The notes beneath the pieces were generated by a model, which ran no database searches, was not told where the DNA came from, and worked only from the letters and a program-made list of their open reading frames with translations. Below, one piece after another: positions 40,592-49,041 of a stretch of DNA of 64,000 bases. The translations under genes and the position numbers were made by a program. Within the stretch, counting starts at the first letter, position 1. Each line of letters begins with the position of its first letter. Source of the DNA: Lactobacillus iners DSM 13335 (GTDB taxonomy: Bacteria > Bacillota > Bacilli > Lactobacillales > Lactobacillaceae); assembly GCF_000160875.1 (NCBI RefSeq), contig NZ_GG700805.1, positions 248,001 through 312,000 of the forward strand, read 5' to 3'.

Positions 40592-41372
40592 ATTGATAGC
40601 AACTGATATGGATGGAACATGGTTAAGAGAAGATAAAACATATGATGAAGCAATGTTTGTTCGGATCTTTGATTTGATGCAGGAGCAAAATATTAAATTT
40701 GTCGTCGCAAGTGGAAATCAACATGCTAATTTGTTAACTAGGTTTCCTAATCATGTGGATAAGATTTATTTTGTCGCAGAAAATGGAGCAATGATTGCAC
40801 AAGGAAAGCAAATTTTGCGTATTGTTGATATCCCAGATGATATTTATCATTTAATGCTTAATATTGTAGATGAAATGTCTTATCCTAGCATTGTTTCGGG
40901 AGTTACTGGAGCTTATATTTTGAAAAAATCCGGTCAGGAATTTTATTTGGAAAATTATAAGTACTACAAAAATCTTAAGCAAATTGATAATTATGAAGAA
41001 GTTGACGATCGTATTTTCAAGGTAAGTATTGTTGTACCACCAGAGTTAATGCCTACAATTATCAAAGATTTACGTTATCGCTATCCTGAAATTGGTTTTG
41101 TTGCAGGGTCGGCCAATACAATTGATATGTCAACACCTGGTATGAATAAGGCTGTGGGCTTGAAATATTTATCATATAAGCTAGGTATCAAATCTTCAGA
41201 AATGGTTGCGTTTGGTGATAGTGGTAATGATGTAGGGATGTTAGAGTATGTAGGACATAGCTTTGCTATGGGAACAGCTTTACCAGAAGCCAAAAAAGCT
41301 GCTAAGCATATTATTGGTTCATGTGATGAATCAGCAGTTCAATATAAAATACTTGATTTGTTAACCAGATAG
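40584..41372 (+). CDS. Cof-type HAD phosphatase
   Basis: The product has 262 residues and is a HAD hydrolase of subclass IIB. It has the catalytic DMDGTW near the N-terminus (nucleophile Asp), ASGNQH (motif II), a cap domain in the middle, Lys in the third motif region and GDSGNDVGMLEYVG (motif IV). Such enzymes dephosphorylate sugar phosphates, FMN or PLP, and the substrate is not predictable. ATG 40584 after AAGGA is preferred to the upstream TTG at 40560. It may be co-transcribed with the ABC genes 22 bases on. Confidence 0.88.
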   Translation: MIKLIATDMDGTWLREDKTYDEAMFVRIFDLMQEQNIKFVVASGNQHANLLTRFPNHVDKIYFVAENGAMIAQGKQILRIVDIPDDIYHLMLNIVDEMSYPSIVSGVTGAYILKKSGQEFYLENYKYYKNLKQIDNYEEVDDRIFKVSIVVPPELMPTIIKDLRYRYPEIGFVAGSANTIDMSTPGMNKAVGLKYLSYKLGIKSSEMVAFGDSGNDVGMLEYVGHSFAMGTALPEAKKAAKHIIGSCDESAVQYKILDLLTR

Positions 41373-41394
41373 ATGGATGAGGAAATAGAGGTAA

Positions 41395-42048
41395 ATGTGT
41401 ACAATTTTACAAGTCAATAATTTGATGATGAAATTTGAGGATCGACTTATTTTTGATCGAGTTAGTTTTACATTGCAAAAAGGCTCAACCACTGCCTTAC
41501 TAGGTTCAAATGGTACTGGTAAAACTACTTTAATTAAAATTTTGATGGGGATGTTACCTGCAACTAGTGGTGATTTTCAATATAGTCCCAAAATTAAGGT
41601 GGCTTATGTACCTCAATTTCGTAATTTGGATGCTGATTATCCTTTATCAATTAGGGCCTTTGTGGAATTAAATATGCCACTTTTTAAATCAAAAAAAGAT
41701 AAAGCAGAAATCAACCGTATACTGGCAGAAACACATTTATCTCAGATCCAGCATCTACGTATGGGAGCCGCATCTGGTGGTCAACGTCAGCGAGCATATT
41801 TAGCTCAAGCATTATTAGATCGACCAGATTTAATTATTCTAGATGAAGCTACCGCTAGTTTGGATCCAACTGCTAAAGAAGAATTGATGTTGCTGATCAA
41901 GCATTTGAATGAAAAACATCAAATGACAGTATTATTTACCACCCATGATATTATGTTAGCTAAAAAATATATGCATGAATATTTGATTTTTCATAATAAA
42001 ACCCTAATTCATGGTCAAATGAAAGATTTTGCCGAAGAGGAGATATAA
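41395..42048 (+). CDS. ABC transporter ATPase, zinc/manganese-type
   Basis: The product has 217 residues, with Walker A GSNGTGKT, Q-loop VPQFR, signature ASGGQRQR, Walker B LIILDEATASLDP and switch His in TTHD. The sequence style and partner permease place it in the ZnuC/MntB/AdcC group of high-affinity divalent-metal importers. The permease gene starts three bases after its stop. A metal-binding lipoprotein, normally the third part, is not encoded nearby. Confidence 0.85.
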   Translation: MCTILQVNNLMMKFEDRLIFDRVSFTLQKGSTTALLGSNGTGKTTLIKILMGMLPATSGDFQYSPKIKVAYVPQFRNLDADYPLSIRAFVELNMPLFKSKKDKAEINRILAETHLSQIQHLRMGAASGGQRQRAYLAQALLDRPDLIILDEATASLDPTAKEELMLLIKHLNEKHQMTVLFTTHDIMLAKKYMHEYLIFHNKTLIHGQMKDFAEEEI

Positions 42049-42051
42049 ATA

Positions 42052-42843
42052 ATGTTAAGTTATGATTTTATGCAATATGCTTATTTAGCTAGTAGCTTTA
42101 TTGCGATAACTTGTGCTGTCGTCGGCGTCTATGTTGTTGCACGTGGCTTTAGTTTTTTAGCTCATACATTATCAGAAATTGGCTTTGCTGGAGCAGCTTT
42201 TGCAGTTTTTTTAGGAATTAATCCTTTATGGGGAATGTTACTTTTTACTTTGCTAGGTTCGTTTTGTGTCGGTGAATTATCACTGCGTAGTGAACAAAAA
42301 GAGTCAGCAATATCAGCAATATCAGCATTATTTATTGGCCTAGGCGTTTTATTTTTAGCTATTTCACACGCTAATAGTCGTTATGCTACTGACATTTTGT
42401 TTGGCTCAATTATTGGAGTAGATTTATCTGGTGTAATTCAGTTAGTGCTCCTTTCATTGGTTGTGATTTTAGTTATTTTATGTATTATGTCGCCACTAAA
42501 TTATGATTCATTTGATCATATTGGAGCTATTAGTCATCATTTAAATACAGCCTTAGTAGGTGCTATTTTTTTGATGGCTTTAGGGATGTCTGTTGCTATT
42601 GGTTCACAAGTTGTAGGCTCCTTGTTGGTGTTTATTTTATTAACACTGCCAGCATCGACAGCTAGATATTTGGGTAAAACTATTTTTAGCATGCTAGCTT
42701 GGGCGGTAGCTATTGCTCTTATTGGCGTTTGGTTAGGGTTAGCTTTAGGCTATTATACTAACTGGCCTGTTACTTTCTTTATTTCGATGATTGAAGTTTT
42801 GATCTATCTGTTAGTTTATATTGGTAAGTTAATCAAAAAATAA
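42052..42843 (+). CDS. ABC-3 family metal permease (ZnuB-like)
   Basis: The product is 263 residues with seven to nine predicted helices. The N-terminal AVVGVYVVARGFSFLAHTLSE and central GSQVVGSLLVFILLTLPAST are characteristic of ABC-3 permeases, which import zinc, manganese or iron. Two copies would pair with two ATPases from the preceding gene. A hairpin terminator follows. Confidence 0.87.
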   Translation: MLSYDFMQYAYLASSFIAITCAVVGVYVVARGFSFLAHTLSEIGFAGAAFAVFLGINPLWGMLLFTLLGSFCVGELSLRSEQKESAISAISALFIGLGVLFLAISHANSRYATDILFGSIIGVDLSGVIQLVLLSLVVILVILCIMSPLNYDSFDHIGAISHHLNTALVGAIFLMALGMSVAIGSQVVGSLLVFILLTLPASTARYLGKTIFSMLAWAVAIALIGVWLGLALGYYTNWPVTFFISMIEVLIYLLVYIGKLIKK

Positions 42844-42889
42844 AAGATCATTTATTAGGCTATAATGCTTAATGATGATCTTTTATTTT
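42842..42889. terminator. Terminator between the metal permease and M20 genes
   Basis: AAAAGATCAT (42842-42851) pairs with ATGATCTTTT (42875-42884) over a long loop, A/T runs on both sides. It can serve both converging genes. Confidence 0.7.
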
Positions 42890-42901
42890 GCAAAAATATG
42901 T

Positions 42902-44086
42902 TTATTTAAATAAGGTGTGTAGAGTAATGATAGCTGCAGCTTTGGCAGCAATTAGTAATGAGTTTTCATTAACATAAAAGTCAGGACTGTGATGTGGGTG
43001 ATTCGTTTGATCTGCTGCCATACAACCAACATAGAAAAAAAGTCCTGGGATGTTTTGAGAAAAGTATGAGAAGTCTTCAGAAGGATCTTGTGGACCAGGA
43101 TCCATTACAGTAGATACTTCAGGTAGCTTGGCTTTAGTTAAAGCAGTTATTGCTTCATTAGCCAATTGCTCATTATTGATTAAAACAGGATAGTTATCAT
43201 CATAGTTGATACTTGCTTTAATATTAAAACTGGTTTGTAAGCCATTAACTAATTGAAAAATTTGACTTTTAACTAATTTTCTCGTGCTTTCCTTCATTAT
43301 GCGGACATCACCTTTTAAGGTAACATTTTCTTTAATAGCATTAAATGAACCTACACCTTCAAAAGAGCCAATGGTAACACTAGCTGTATCAAAAGGATTA
43401 ATTCTTCTGGAAACTATTGTTTGTAACATAGTAACTAAATAAGCACCAGCAACGATTGCATCGTTAGACAGATGTGGCATAGAAGCATGTCCACCTTTGC
43501 CTGTTAATTTGATTTCAAAACTAGCTCGTCCAGTTTGAGTTTCTCCTTTGTGGATACCAATCATGCTGGTCGGCATTGATGACATTAAATGTAAGCCGAT
43601 TATTTGATCAATACCATCTAAAACACCATCCTTGAGCATCGAAATTGCTCCACCCGGTGATATTTCTTCAGCTGGTTGATGAATAATTCTGATTTTACCA
43701 CGCAATTTATCTTTTATTTGCCATAAGTTCTTAGCTAAAACCATCAAGTATGCAGTATGACCGTCATGACCACAAGCATGCATCACCCCGGGGTGTTTAG
43801 ATTTAAACGAAAGATTGTTGTTTTCTTGTACAGCTAAGGCATCAAAGTCAGCTCTCAACGCTAAATGAGGTCCCGCAGTATTACTATCTATGTCGATGTA
43901 AAAACCATATCCATCACCGCAATCGTGAATTGGACATCCTAATTGCTGATAGTATTTTTTAATATATGTTGCGGTTTCTTTTTCGTGGAAAGATATCTCG
44001 GGGTATTCATGTAAATGTCGTCGGATGCGAATGATTTCTGTTTCATCTTCTTTAAGTTTATTTAGTAATTCCTCTTGTAAATTCAT
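42902..44086 (-). CDS. M20-family amidohydrolase/aminoacylase
   Basis: The product has 394 residues and is a metal-dependent amidase of the M20D group, which includes N-acyl-amino-acid hydrolases and N-acetyl-diaminopimelate deacetylase. RRHLHEYPEISFHE, ALRADFDAL, the metal-ligand stretch HACGHDGHTA (Cys and His), QPAEE and the dimerisation lid GKGGHASMPH are all present. The class I aminotransferase at 27869-29047 could be a partner in lysine synthesis if it is PatA, but the two are 14 kb apart. The exact substrate is open. Confidence 0.85.
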   Translation of the reverse strand: MNLQEELLNKLKEDETEIIRIRRHLHEYPEISFHEKETATYIKKYYQQLGCPIHDCGDGYGFYIDIDSNTAGPHLALRADFDALAVQENNNLSFKSKHPGVMHACGHDGHTAYLMVLAKNLWQIKDKLRGKIRIIHQPAEEISPGGAISMLKDGVLDGIDQIIGLHLMSSMPTSMIGIHKGETQTGRASFEIKLTGKGGHASMPHLSNDAIVAGAYLVTMLQTIVSRRINPFDTASVTIGSFEGVGSFNAIKENVTLKGDVRIMKESTRKLVKSQIFQLVNGLQTSFNIKASINYDDNYPVLINNEQLANEAITALTKAKLPEVSTVMDPGPQDPSEDFSYFSQNIPGLFFYVGCMAADQTNHPHHSPDFYVNENSLLIAAKAAAIITLHTLFK

Positions 44087-44175
44087 TAGATTCCTACTTT
44101 CATAAATTATCTATCATTTAAAATCATAGCACTAATTAAACAAATGATGTTTGCCAGTGACTTGGAATTATGGAA

Positions 44176-44201
44176 ATAAAAAAGCATCGTTAACGATGCT
44201 T
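44176..44201 (-). terminator. Terminator of kup
   Basis: AAGCATCGTTAACGATGCTT (44182-44201) is a perfect palindrome that overlaps the kup stop codon and is followed by T-rich sequence on the minus strand. Confidence 0.85.
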
Positions 44202-46272
44202 AAAAATTATGTAGTTTTTTACGATATTCAGCTAGCATATGCTTTTTTTCTTCTTTTTCTTTTTCAATAATACTATATTTGCTGGCTGGTACACGATTGA
44301 TATAGAACTTATGGCGTGTTCCTAAAATCAAAGGTACACGTTCAATCACTGTATCTGAATAATCTAAGCCAAACCATGATGCTGGATTGGATGATAAATT
44401 TTGTAACCAAACACGAGCTTTTATAATATTCTTTTCGTAATTAGTTAATTGAGTTTGCGGACTAACTACATCTTGCACAATAACAAATGAAAAATCACCG
44501 ACATCTCGTCCAGGGGTTGTAGTGTATTCTTGCGGCTGAGCTTCAATTGTCTGGTCGGCAATTAGATCATGAACAATTTGTCGCAAATAGATGTTAACAC
44601 GCTGTTGTTGCTTAAATCCTAAATATAATTGCACATTGATGACATTTTTTGTACCAAAGGTATTAACTGAGTATTCATTGGTAAAAGGCTCATCTGTAAC
44701 ATTTACAGTAACGAACCAATAAGCTTTAGCACGCTTAGGTCTTTTGTCTAAGATGGAATAGATTACTTCACGTTTAATGAATTTATTGTATTTTACTTTT
44801 GCCATGTAAACTAAGTTAGTAGCATATGTAGGGTAATCTTCGTCATGACTTAAACGTGTCAACATATCAATATATTGATCTAATCGAACATAAGAATTAC
44901 GATTTTCTCTAAGATCCCTCACCTTATTACCATAGTACCAAATATACATTACACCTAAAATTAAGCCAGCAATTAAAACGGTGACATAACCACCATGAAC
45001 AAATTTTACTAAACTTGAAATTAAAAAGGCCGTTTCAATGAGTGTAAAGATGACTACAAATAGTAAACGAGTAAAAATCGAATGGTTAGATTGCCCCAAA
45101 TATTCAAACAATAATAGTGTAGTCATTAACATAGTTGCTGTAATAGCTAGACCATAAGCAGCCTCCATATGTTCAGATGTCTTAAAAAAGAAGACAATTG
45201 ATAAGGTAGCAATTGCGAGCATTTTATTAACAGATGGGATATAGATTTGACCTTGTTGTTTAGAAGGAAAAATAATATTCATGCGTGGAATGAATTTTAA
45301 TTGGATGGCTTCAGAAACTAAGGTAAATGAACCAGTAATTAATGCTTGGGATGCAATAATAGCTGCTAAAGTAGCTAAGATAATAGCATAAATTCTCAAT
45401 TGCTCTGGAACGATTGCAAAAAAGGGATTTAAATCGCCAATAGCATGATAATTAGGATTATGCAAAATCCAGACACCTTGACCTAAATAGTTAAGAGATA
45501 AGCAAACAAAAACATAAGGCCAAGAACCAATGATATTTGCTTTACCAACGTGACCTACATCTGAATATAGGGCTTCAGCACCAGTTGTAGCTAGAAAAAT
45601 ACTTCCTAAAATAAAGAAGCCAACTTTATTTGCAGGACTGAACATAATTTTAATAGCATAAATTGGATTAAGTGCTTCTAAAATAGACATATCACCAATC
45701 ATGTTACAAAAACCTACAACACCTAAAAAGGTAAACCAGATGAGCATTACGGGACCGAAGGCTTTACCAATAACATCAGTTCCCATTCTTTGAATCAAAA
45801 AAAGCAATAAAAGGATAATAATGGTAATAAAAATTACTGATTTTTGATCAGGAACAAAGATATGTTGTCCTAGTTTCATACCTTTGAGACCTTCAATAGA
45901 TGTGGTAACAGTCACTGCTGGGGTTAAAGCTCCATCAGCCAATAAAGCAGCACCACCAATTAAAGCAGGCATAACTAACCATTTAGCCCTTTTGCGTACT
46001 AAAGCATATAAAGCAAAAATCCCACCTTCGCCGTGGTTTGTCGCTTGTAAGGCTATTAATACGTATTTAATGGTAGTTAATAATGTAACCGTCCATAGAA
46101 TTAATGAAATACTTCCAATAATCAATTCACGATTAATATTAACTAAGCCGCCGTTAGCATTAATGATTGATTTCATAACATATAGCGGACTAGTACCGAT
46201 ATCGCCATAAACTATACCAATAGTTATCAATAATCCTGCAATTGAGAGGCGATTTTTTAACTTGTCATTCAT
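44200..46272 (-). CDS. kup: KUP-family potassium uptake transporter
   Basis: The product has 690 residues. The N-terminal ITIGIVYGDIGTSPLYV and NHGEGGIFALYALVR segments are the KUP signature. About twelve helices occupy residues 10-455, then a cytoplasmic tail of about 230 residues follows. It is a K+/H+ symporter. KUP proteins of lactic acid bacteria can be inhibited by cyclic di-AMP, but nothing in the sequence proves that here. AGGAG lies ahead of the ATG. Confidence 0.94.
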   Translation of the reverse strand: MNDKLKNRLSIAGLLITIGIVYGDIGTSPLYVMKSIINANGGLVNINRELIIGSISLILWTVTLLTTIKYVLIALQATNHGEGGIFALYALVRKRAKWLVMPALIGGAALLADGALTPAVTVTTSIEGLKGMKLGQHIFVPDQKSVIFITIIILLLLFLIQRMGTDVIGKAFGPVMLIWFTFLGVVGFCNMIGDMSILEALNPIYAIKIMFSPANKVGFFILGSIFLATTGAEALYSDVGHVGKANIIGSWPYVFVCLSLNYLGQGVWILHNPNYHAIGDLNPFFAIVPEQLRIYAIILATLAAIIASQALITGSFTLVSEAIQLKFIPRMNIIFPSKQQGQIYIPSVNKMLAIATLSIVFFFKTSEHMEAAYGLAITATMLMTTLLLFEYLGQSNHSIFTRLLFVVIFTLIETAFLISSLVKFVHGGYVTVLIAGLILGVMYIWYYGNKVRDLRENRNSYVRLDQYIDMLTRLSHDEDYPTYATNLVYMAKVKYNKFIKREVIYSILDKRPKRAKAYWFVTVNVTDEPFTNEYSVNTFGTKNVINVQLYLGFKQQQRVNIYLRQIVHDLIADQTIEAQPQEYTTTPGRDVGDFSFVIVQDVVSPQTQLTNYEKNIIKARVWLQNLSSNPASWFGLDYSDTVIERVPLILGTRHKFYINRVPASKYSIIEKEKEEKKHMLAEYRKKLHNF

Positions 46273-46318
46273 GAAAAATAACTCCTAATTGATCCTTATA
46301 TAGGAAAATTAATACGAA

Positions 46319-46344
46319 AAAAAGAATGCTATAGCATTCTTTTT
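46319..46344 (-). terminator. Terminator of the 46385-46819 gene
   Basis: AAAGAATGCTATAGCATTCTTT (46321-46342) is a perfect palindrome, followed by Ts on the minus strand. Confidence 0.85.
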
Positions 46345-46384
46345 ATTACTACATTCTCATATATTTTGCAAAAACATGCAAGCC

Positions 46385-46819
46385 TTAAGAAAGAGTTTGT
46401 GAGATGTTATTGCGACGTTCACTGTACCAATCATTCCACTCGTCAAATGTACGAACACTTTCTACAGCTAGACCAGTTTTTGCTTTAATATTTGCTAGAA
46501 TATTTTCAAAATTTTGTGCATGAATATTCAAAACATGTTTAATCAAATTACGACGACCAAATGCTTCATTGGCAAGAATATATGTATTAATTTCAATAAT
46601 ATCATGATTACCATCAAAAGCTGCCATGATTTCTAAATCAGCTTGTTCAAATTTGGCAATATAAAAGTTTGCGAAAACATTTAAATAATCAGGATATTCC
46701 TTATATTCAGTTGCTGGCATTTCTACACGATTGGGTTCTGGTACAACTACTTCAAATTGATCTTCGGTAGTTTCTTCAGTAGTTTCTTCGGTTTCGGTAT
46801 TCTTTAAGTCTTCAGTCAA
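46385..46819 (-). CDS. Acidic small protein of unknown function
   Basis: The product has 144 residues. I do not recognise the family. The first about 30 residues are a low-complexity Glu/Thr run (TEETTEETTED), then a compact domain with aromatic positions (YPDYLNVFANFYIAKFEQADL) and a C-terminal WNDWYSERR. There is no signal peptide or membrane helix. I start at TTG 46819 because AAGAAGGAG lies six bases upstream. The longer frame back to 46897 has no ribosome site. It is divergent from the DUF1659/DUF2922 pair across a region with nested palindromes. Confidence 0.7.
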   Translation of the reverse strand: MTEDLKNTETEETTEETTEDQFEVVVPEPNRVEMPATEYKEYPDYLNVFANFYIAKFEQADLEIMAAFDGNHDIIEINTYILANEAFGRRNLIKHVLNIHAQNFENILANIKAKTGLAVESVRTFDEWNDWYSERRNNISQTLS

Positions 46820-46958
46820 AGTTAAGAGCTCCTTCTTATTTGTTATATCTGTACAAAAATTCAATACTATATTACATGTAAAATAGTATAAAATCAATCT
46901 TTTTATGAATTATCTGAATTTTTGCGACAAATTATCATTCTCAAACGTTAGTAATAGT

Positions 46959-46991
46959 GTAAGTCAAAAAAACACCGGTGAAAAACTTACA
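46959..46991. promoter_or_regulatory. Nested palindromes upstream of the DUF1659 gene
   Basis: TGTAAGT (46959-46965) and ACTTACA (46985-46991) flank, across A-runs, the central 8-bp palindrome CACCGGTG (46973-46980). It directly precedes an AT-rich -10-like region (TATATT around 46994). An operator is likely, though the regulator is unknown. Confidence 0.4.
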
Positions 46992-47011
46992 TTATATTTA
47001 ATAAGGATGGT

Positions 47012-47230
47012 ATGAAGATGAAAACAAAAACAGTGTCACAAAAAGTAGAATATATATTTATTAATCCTAAGTATGATGAGGGAGAAAAAGTATTTACTTT
47101 TAAAAATCTAAAGCCCGATGCAGATTATGCAAGTGTGGTAAATGTAGGTAAAGCAATAGCTAAATTACATAAAGGCGATAGCTTTAAAAATGCTACATTA
47201 ATTCAAAGCAATGAGATTATTGCTGAATAA
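47012..47230 (+). CDS. DUF1659 family protein
   Basis: The product is 72 residues, beta-rich, with the family-like core KVFTFKNLKPDADYASVVNVGKAIA. It resembles DUF1659 proteins of bacilli and lactobacilli, which nearly always neighbour a DUF2922 gene, as here, 36 bases downstream. The function of the pair is unknown. A second ATG at 47018 is equally possible as start. Confidence 0.65.
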   Translation: MKMKTKTVSQKVEYIFINPKYDEGEKVFTFKNLKPDADYASVVNVGKAIAKLHKGDSFKNATLIQSNEIIAE

Positions 47231-47266
47231 AATCAGAATTAGTACACAGTAAGGAGAAATAAACAA

Positions 47267-47533
47267 ATGACTAAAACAAGTAAAACATTAAAATTAATTT
47301 TTAAAAATGATCATCATAAGGTATCTACTTTGAGTTTGCCATATGCTAGTGTTAACTTGACAGAAGCTGAAGTTAAAGAGGTGATGGATACTATTGCAAA
47401 AGAAAATATTTTTGCTAAAGAAGGGGTTGGGCTATATACTGAACCGCAAGCAGCTCAATATGTTGAGCGAACGATTAATCCAATTTTCACTACTGCTAAA
47501 TCAAAGCATCCAATTGCTCCAGCAATTAATTAA
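47267..47533 (+). CDS. DUF2922 family protein
   Basis: The product has 88 residues. KTLKLIFKNDHHKVSTLSLP followed by LTEAEVKEVMDTI is the DUF2922 pattern. AAGGAG precedes the ATG. The C-terminal about 15 residues (TTAKSKHPIAPAIN) extend beyond the usual domain. It forms an operon with the DUF1659 gene, followed by a terminator at 47574-47626. Confidence 0.7.
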   Translation: MTKTSKTLKLIFKNDHHKVSTLSLPYASVNLTEAEVKEVMDTIAKENIFAKEGVGLYTEPQAAQYVERTINPIFTTAKSKHPIAPAIN

Positions 47534-47573
47534 AATTTTAAATAACTAATGATCAATAGTTAAAATAATCTAA

Positions 47574-47626
47574 AAAAACACAGTCTATTAACAGGGATAA
47601 TTTCTGGATAATAGGCTGTGTTTTAA
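47574..47626 (+). terminator. Terminator after the DUF2922 gene
   Basis: AAAACACAGTCTATTA pairs with TAATAGGCTGTGTTTT (one G-U) over a loop of 18 bases, which is longer than usual. Confidence 0.75.
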
Positions 47627-47649
47627 GTTAATGTTACAATTATGTTATT

Positions 47650-47661
47650 GAACAGATGTTC
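47650..47661. promoter_or_regulatory. SOS-box-like site GAAC-N4-GTTC before the glucosaminidase gene
   Basis: GAACAGATGTTC carries the perfect half-sites of the Gram-positive LexA box (consensus CGAACRNRYGTTYC; 12 of 14 positions with the flanks). It abuts the -35 of the promoter at 47664-47692. This is a prediction from one site only. Confidence 0.4.
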
Positions 47662-47663
47662 GG

Positions 47664-47692
47664 TTGAAATGAAAAAATTTAGTACTTAAAAT
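47664..47692 (+). promoter_or_regulatory. Promoter of the glucosaminidase-muramidase operon
   Basis: TTGAAA (47664-47669), 17-base spacer, TAAAAT (47687-47692), 33 bases before the ATG. Confidence 0.6.
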
Positions 47693-47725
47693 AAAAATTG
47701 GTACGTAATATTAAAGGAGAAGGAT

Positions 47726-49030
47726 ATGAATAGATCAACTATAACGAGTGCTGTCACGGCAATTCTAATTGCTGGTGCTGGGATATCTGTAGATAATATC
47801 TTAAATACAAATAGCCAGACTCATCAAGTAGTCGATGCTACCACTCAACAGGAATTTTTAAATAAAGCTATACCTGCTGCTACTAAAGCTTCGTCTAAGT
47901 ACGGAACATATACTTCAGTGATGCTTGCACAAGCTATTCTTGAATCTAATTGGGGTAATTCTCAGTTGGCACAAGAACCAAATAATAATTTGTTTGGCAT
48001 CAAGGGTTCATATCAAGGAAATTCTGTATCATTTTCGACTTCTGAGTTTAGTGATGATAATGGTTACTATACAGTTGATGCTAATTTTAGAAAGTATCCG
48101 ACTTATCATGAGTCGTTTGATGACAATGGTAATTTACTTCGCAATGGCTTAAATGGATATTATTCAGATACTTGGATTGAAAATGCACAATCTAGTTCAG
48201 ATGCTACAAATGGTTTGCAAGGCAAGTATGCTACAGCTCCTAATTATGCTCAGAGTTTGGATAAAATTATTAGTCAATATAATTTGACAAAATATGATCC
48301 GAAAATTACAGACGTTAACGAAAGAAAAGTCATACAAAAAACTTGTTCTGTGACTTCAGCACCTGTTGAATCTAGTGTAGGTAAATTAGTTAAGACTTTG
48401 CATAGAGGCGACGTAGTAGATGTCACTAAGTATATTGCTTATGGCAATGGTGTTAAATATGCTTTGACTAATTATGGTTGGATTGATGCAATTGCGATAG
48501 TTCCTATTGTGAGTCAAGCCCCAGTTGCTAAGATGAGTGGCGTGAGTGTCGTTAATAAAATTGTCAAAATTAATTATATTCCTAAATATGGGATTGCTGT
48601 TTGGCAAAAACCAGCTCATCACGTAGTTGGTAAGTATTTAGCACATGGTACTAGTTGGCGTGTTGATCGCCAGATTAGTATTAATAATCATTTATGGTAT
48701 CGTGTAGGAACTAATCAATGGATAGATAGCCAATATACTATTGTAACTTATGATAGTAAAAAAGTAGCTGAACCTAAAACTCAAGCACCAGCTAGTCCAG
48801 TTAGCTCAGCTGGTCGAAATGAAGTAGCTGCACATGGGATAGTTACAGTTAGTTGTGGTAATTATCAAAAATTAGCAGTTGTTAATGCCCCAGCTGGTAA
48901 GTTAACTGGTAAAAAATTAGCTAATAACACTCGCTGGCGTTTCTTTAAGATTGCTAAAGCTGATGGACATTTTTGGTATAATTTAGGCGGTAACCAGTGG
49001 GTTATAGCCGATTACGTTTATGAAAAATAA
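47726..49030 (+). CDS. Secreted GH73 N-acetylglucosaminidase with SLAP-like C-terminal domains
   Basis: The product has 434 residues. An N-terminal signal peptide (about 1-38, hydrophobic AVTAILIAGAGISV) is followed by the mannosyl-glycoprotein endo-beta-GlcNAc-ase (GH73) domain (about 43-190). It carries Glu73 in LAQAILESNWGNSQLA and NNLFGIKG. The remainder holds about three SH3/SLAP-like wall-binding modules with a repeated pattern (GIAVWQKP...LAHGTSWRVD...NHLWYRVGTNQWIDSQY, and again RWRFFKI...HFWYNLGGNQWV). It should hydrolyse peptidoglycan glycan strands at the cell surface. It forms an operon with the GH25 gene, 11 bases on. Confidence 0.88.
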   Translation: MNRSTITSAVTAILIAGAGISVDNILNTNSQTHQVVDATTQQEFLNKAIPAATKASSKYGTYTSVMLAQAILESNWGNSQLAQEPNNNLFGIKGSYQGNSVSFSTSEFSDDNGYYTVDANFRKYPTYHESFDDNGNLLRNGLNGYYSDTWIENAQSSSDATNGLQGKYATAPNYAQSLDKIISQYNLTKYDPKITDVNERKVIQKTCSVTSAPVESSVGKLVKTLHRGDVVDVTKYIAYGNGVKYALTNYGWIDAIAIVPIVSQAPVAKMSGVSVVNKIVKINYIPKYGIAVWQKPAHHVVGKYLAHGTSWRVDRQISINNHLWYRVGTNQWIDSQYTIVTYDSKKVAEPKTQAPASPVSSAGRNEVAAHGIVTVSCGNYQKLAVVNAPAGKLTGKKLANNTRWRFFKIAKADGHFWYNLGGNQWVIADYVYEK

Positions 49031-49041
49031 GGAGGAATTTG

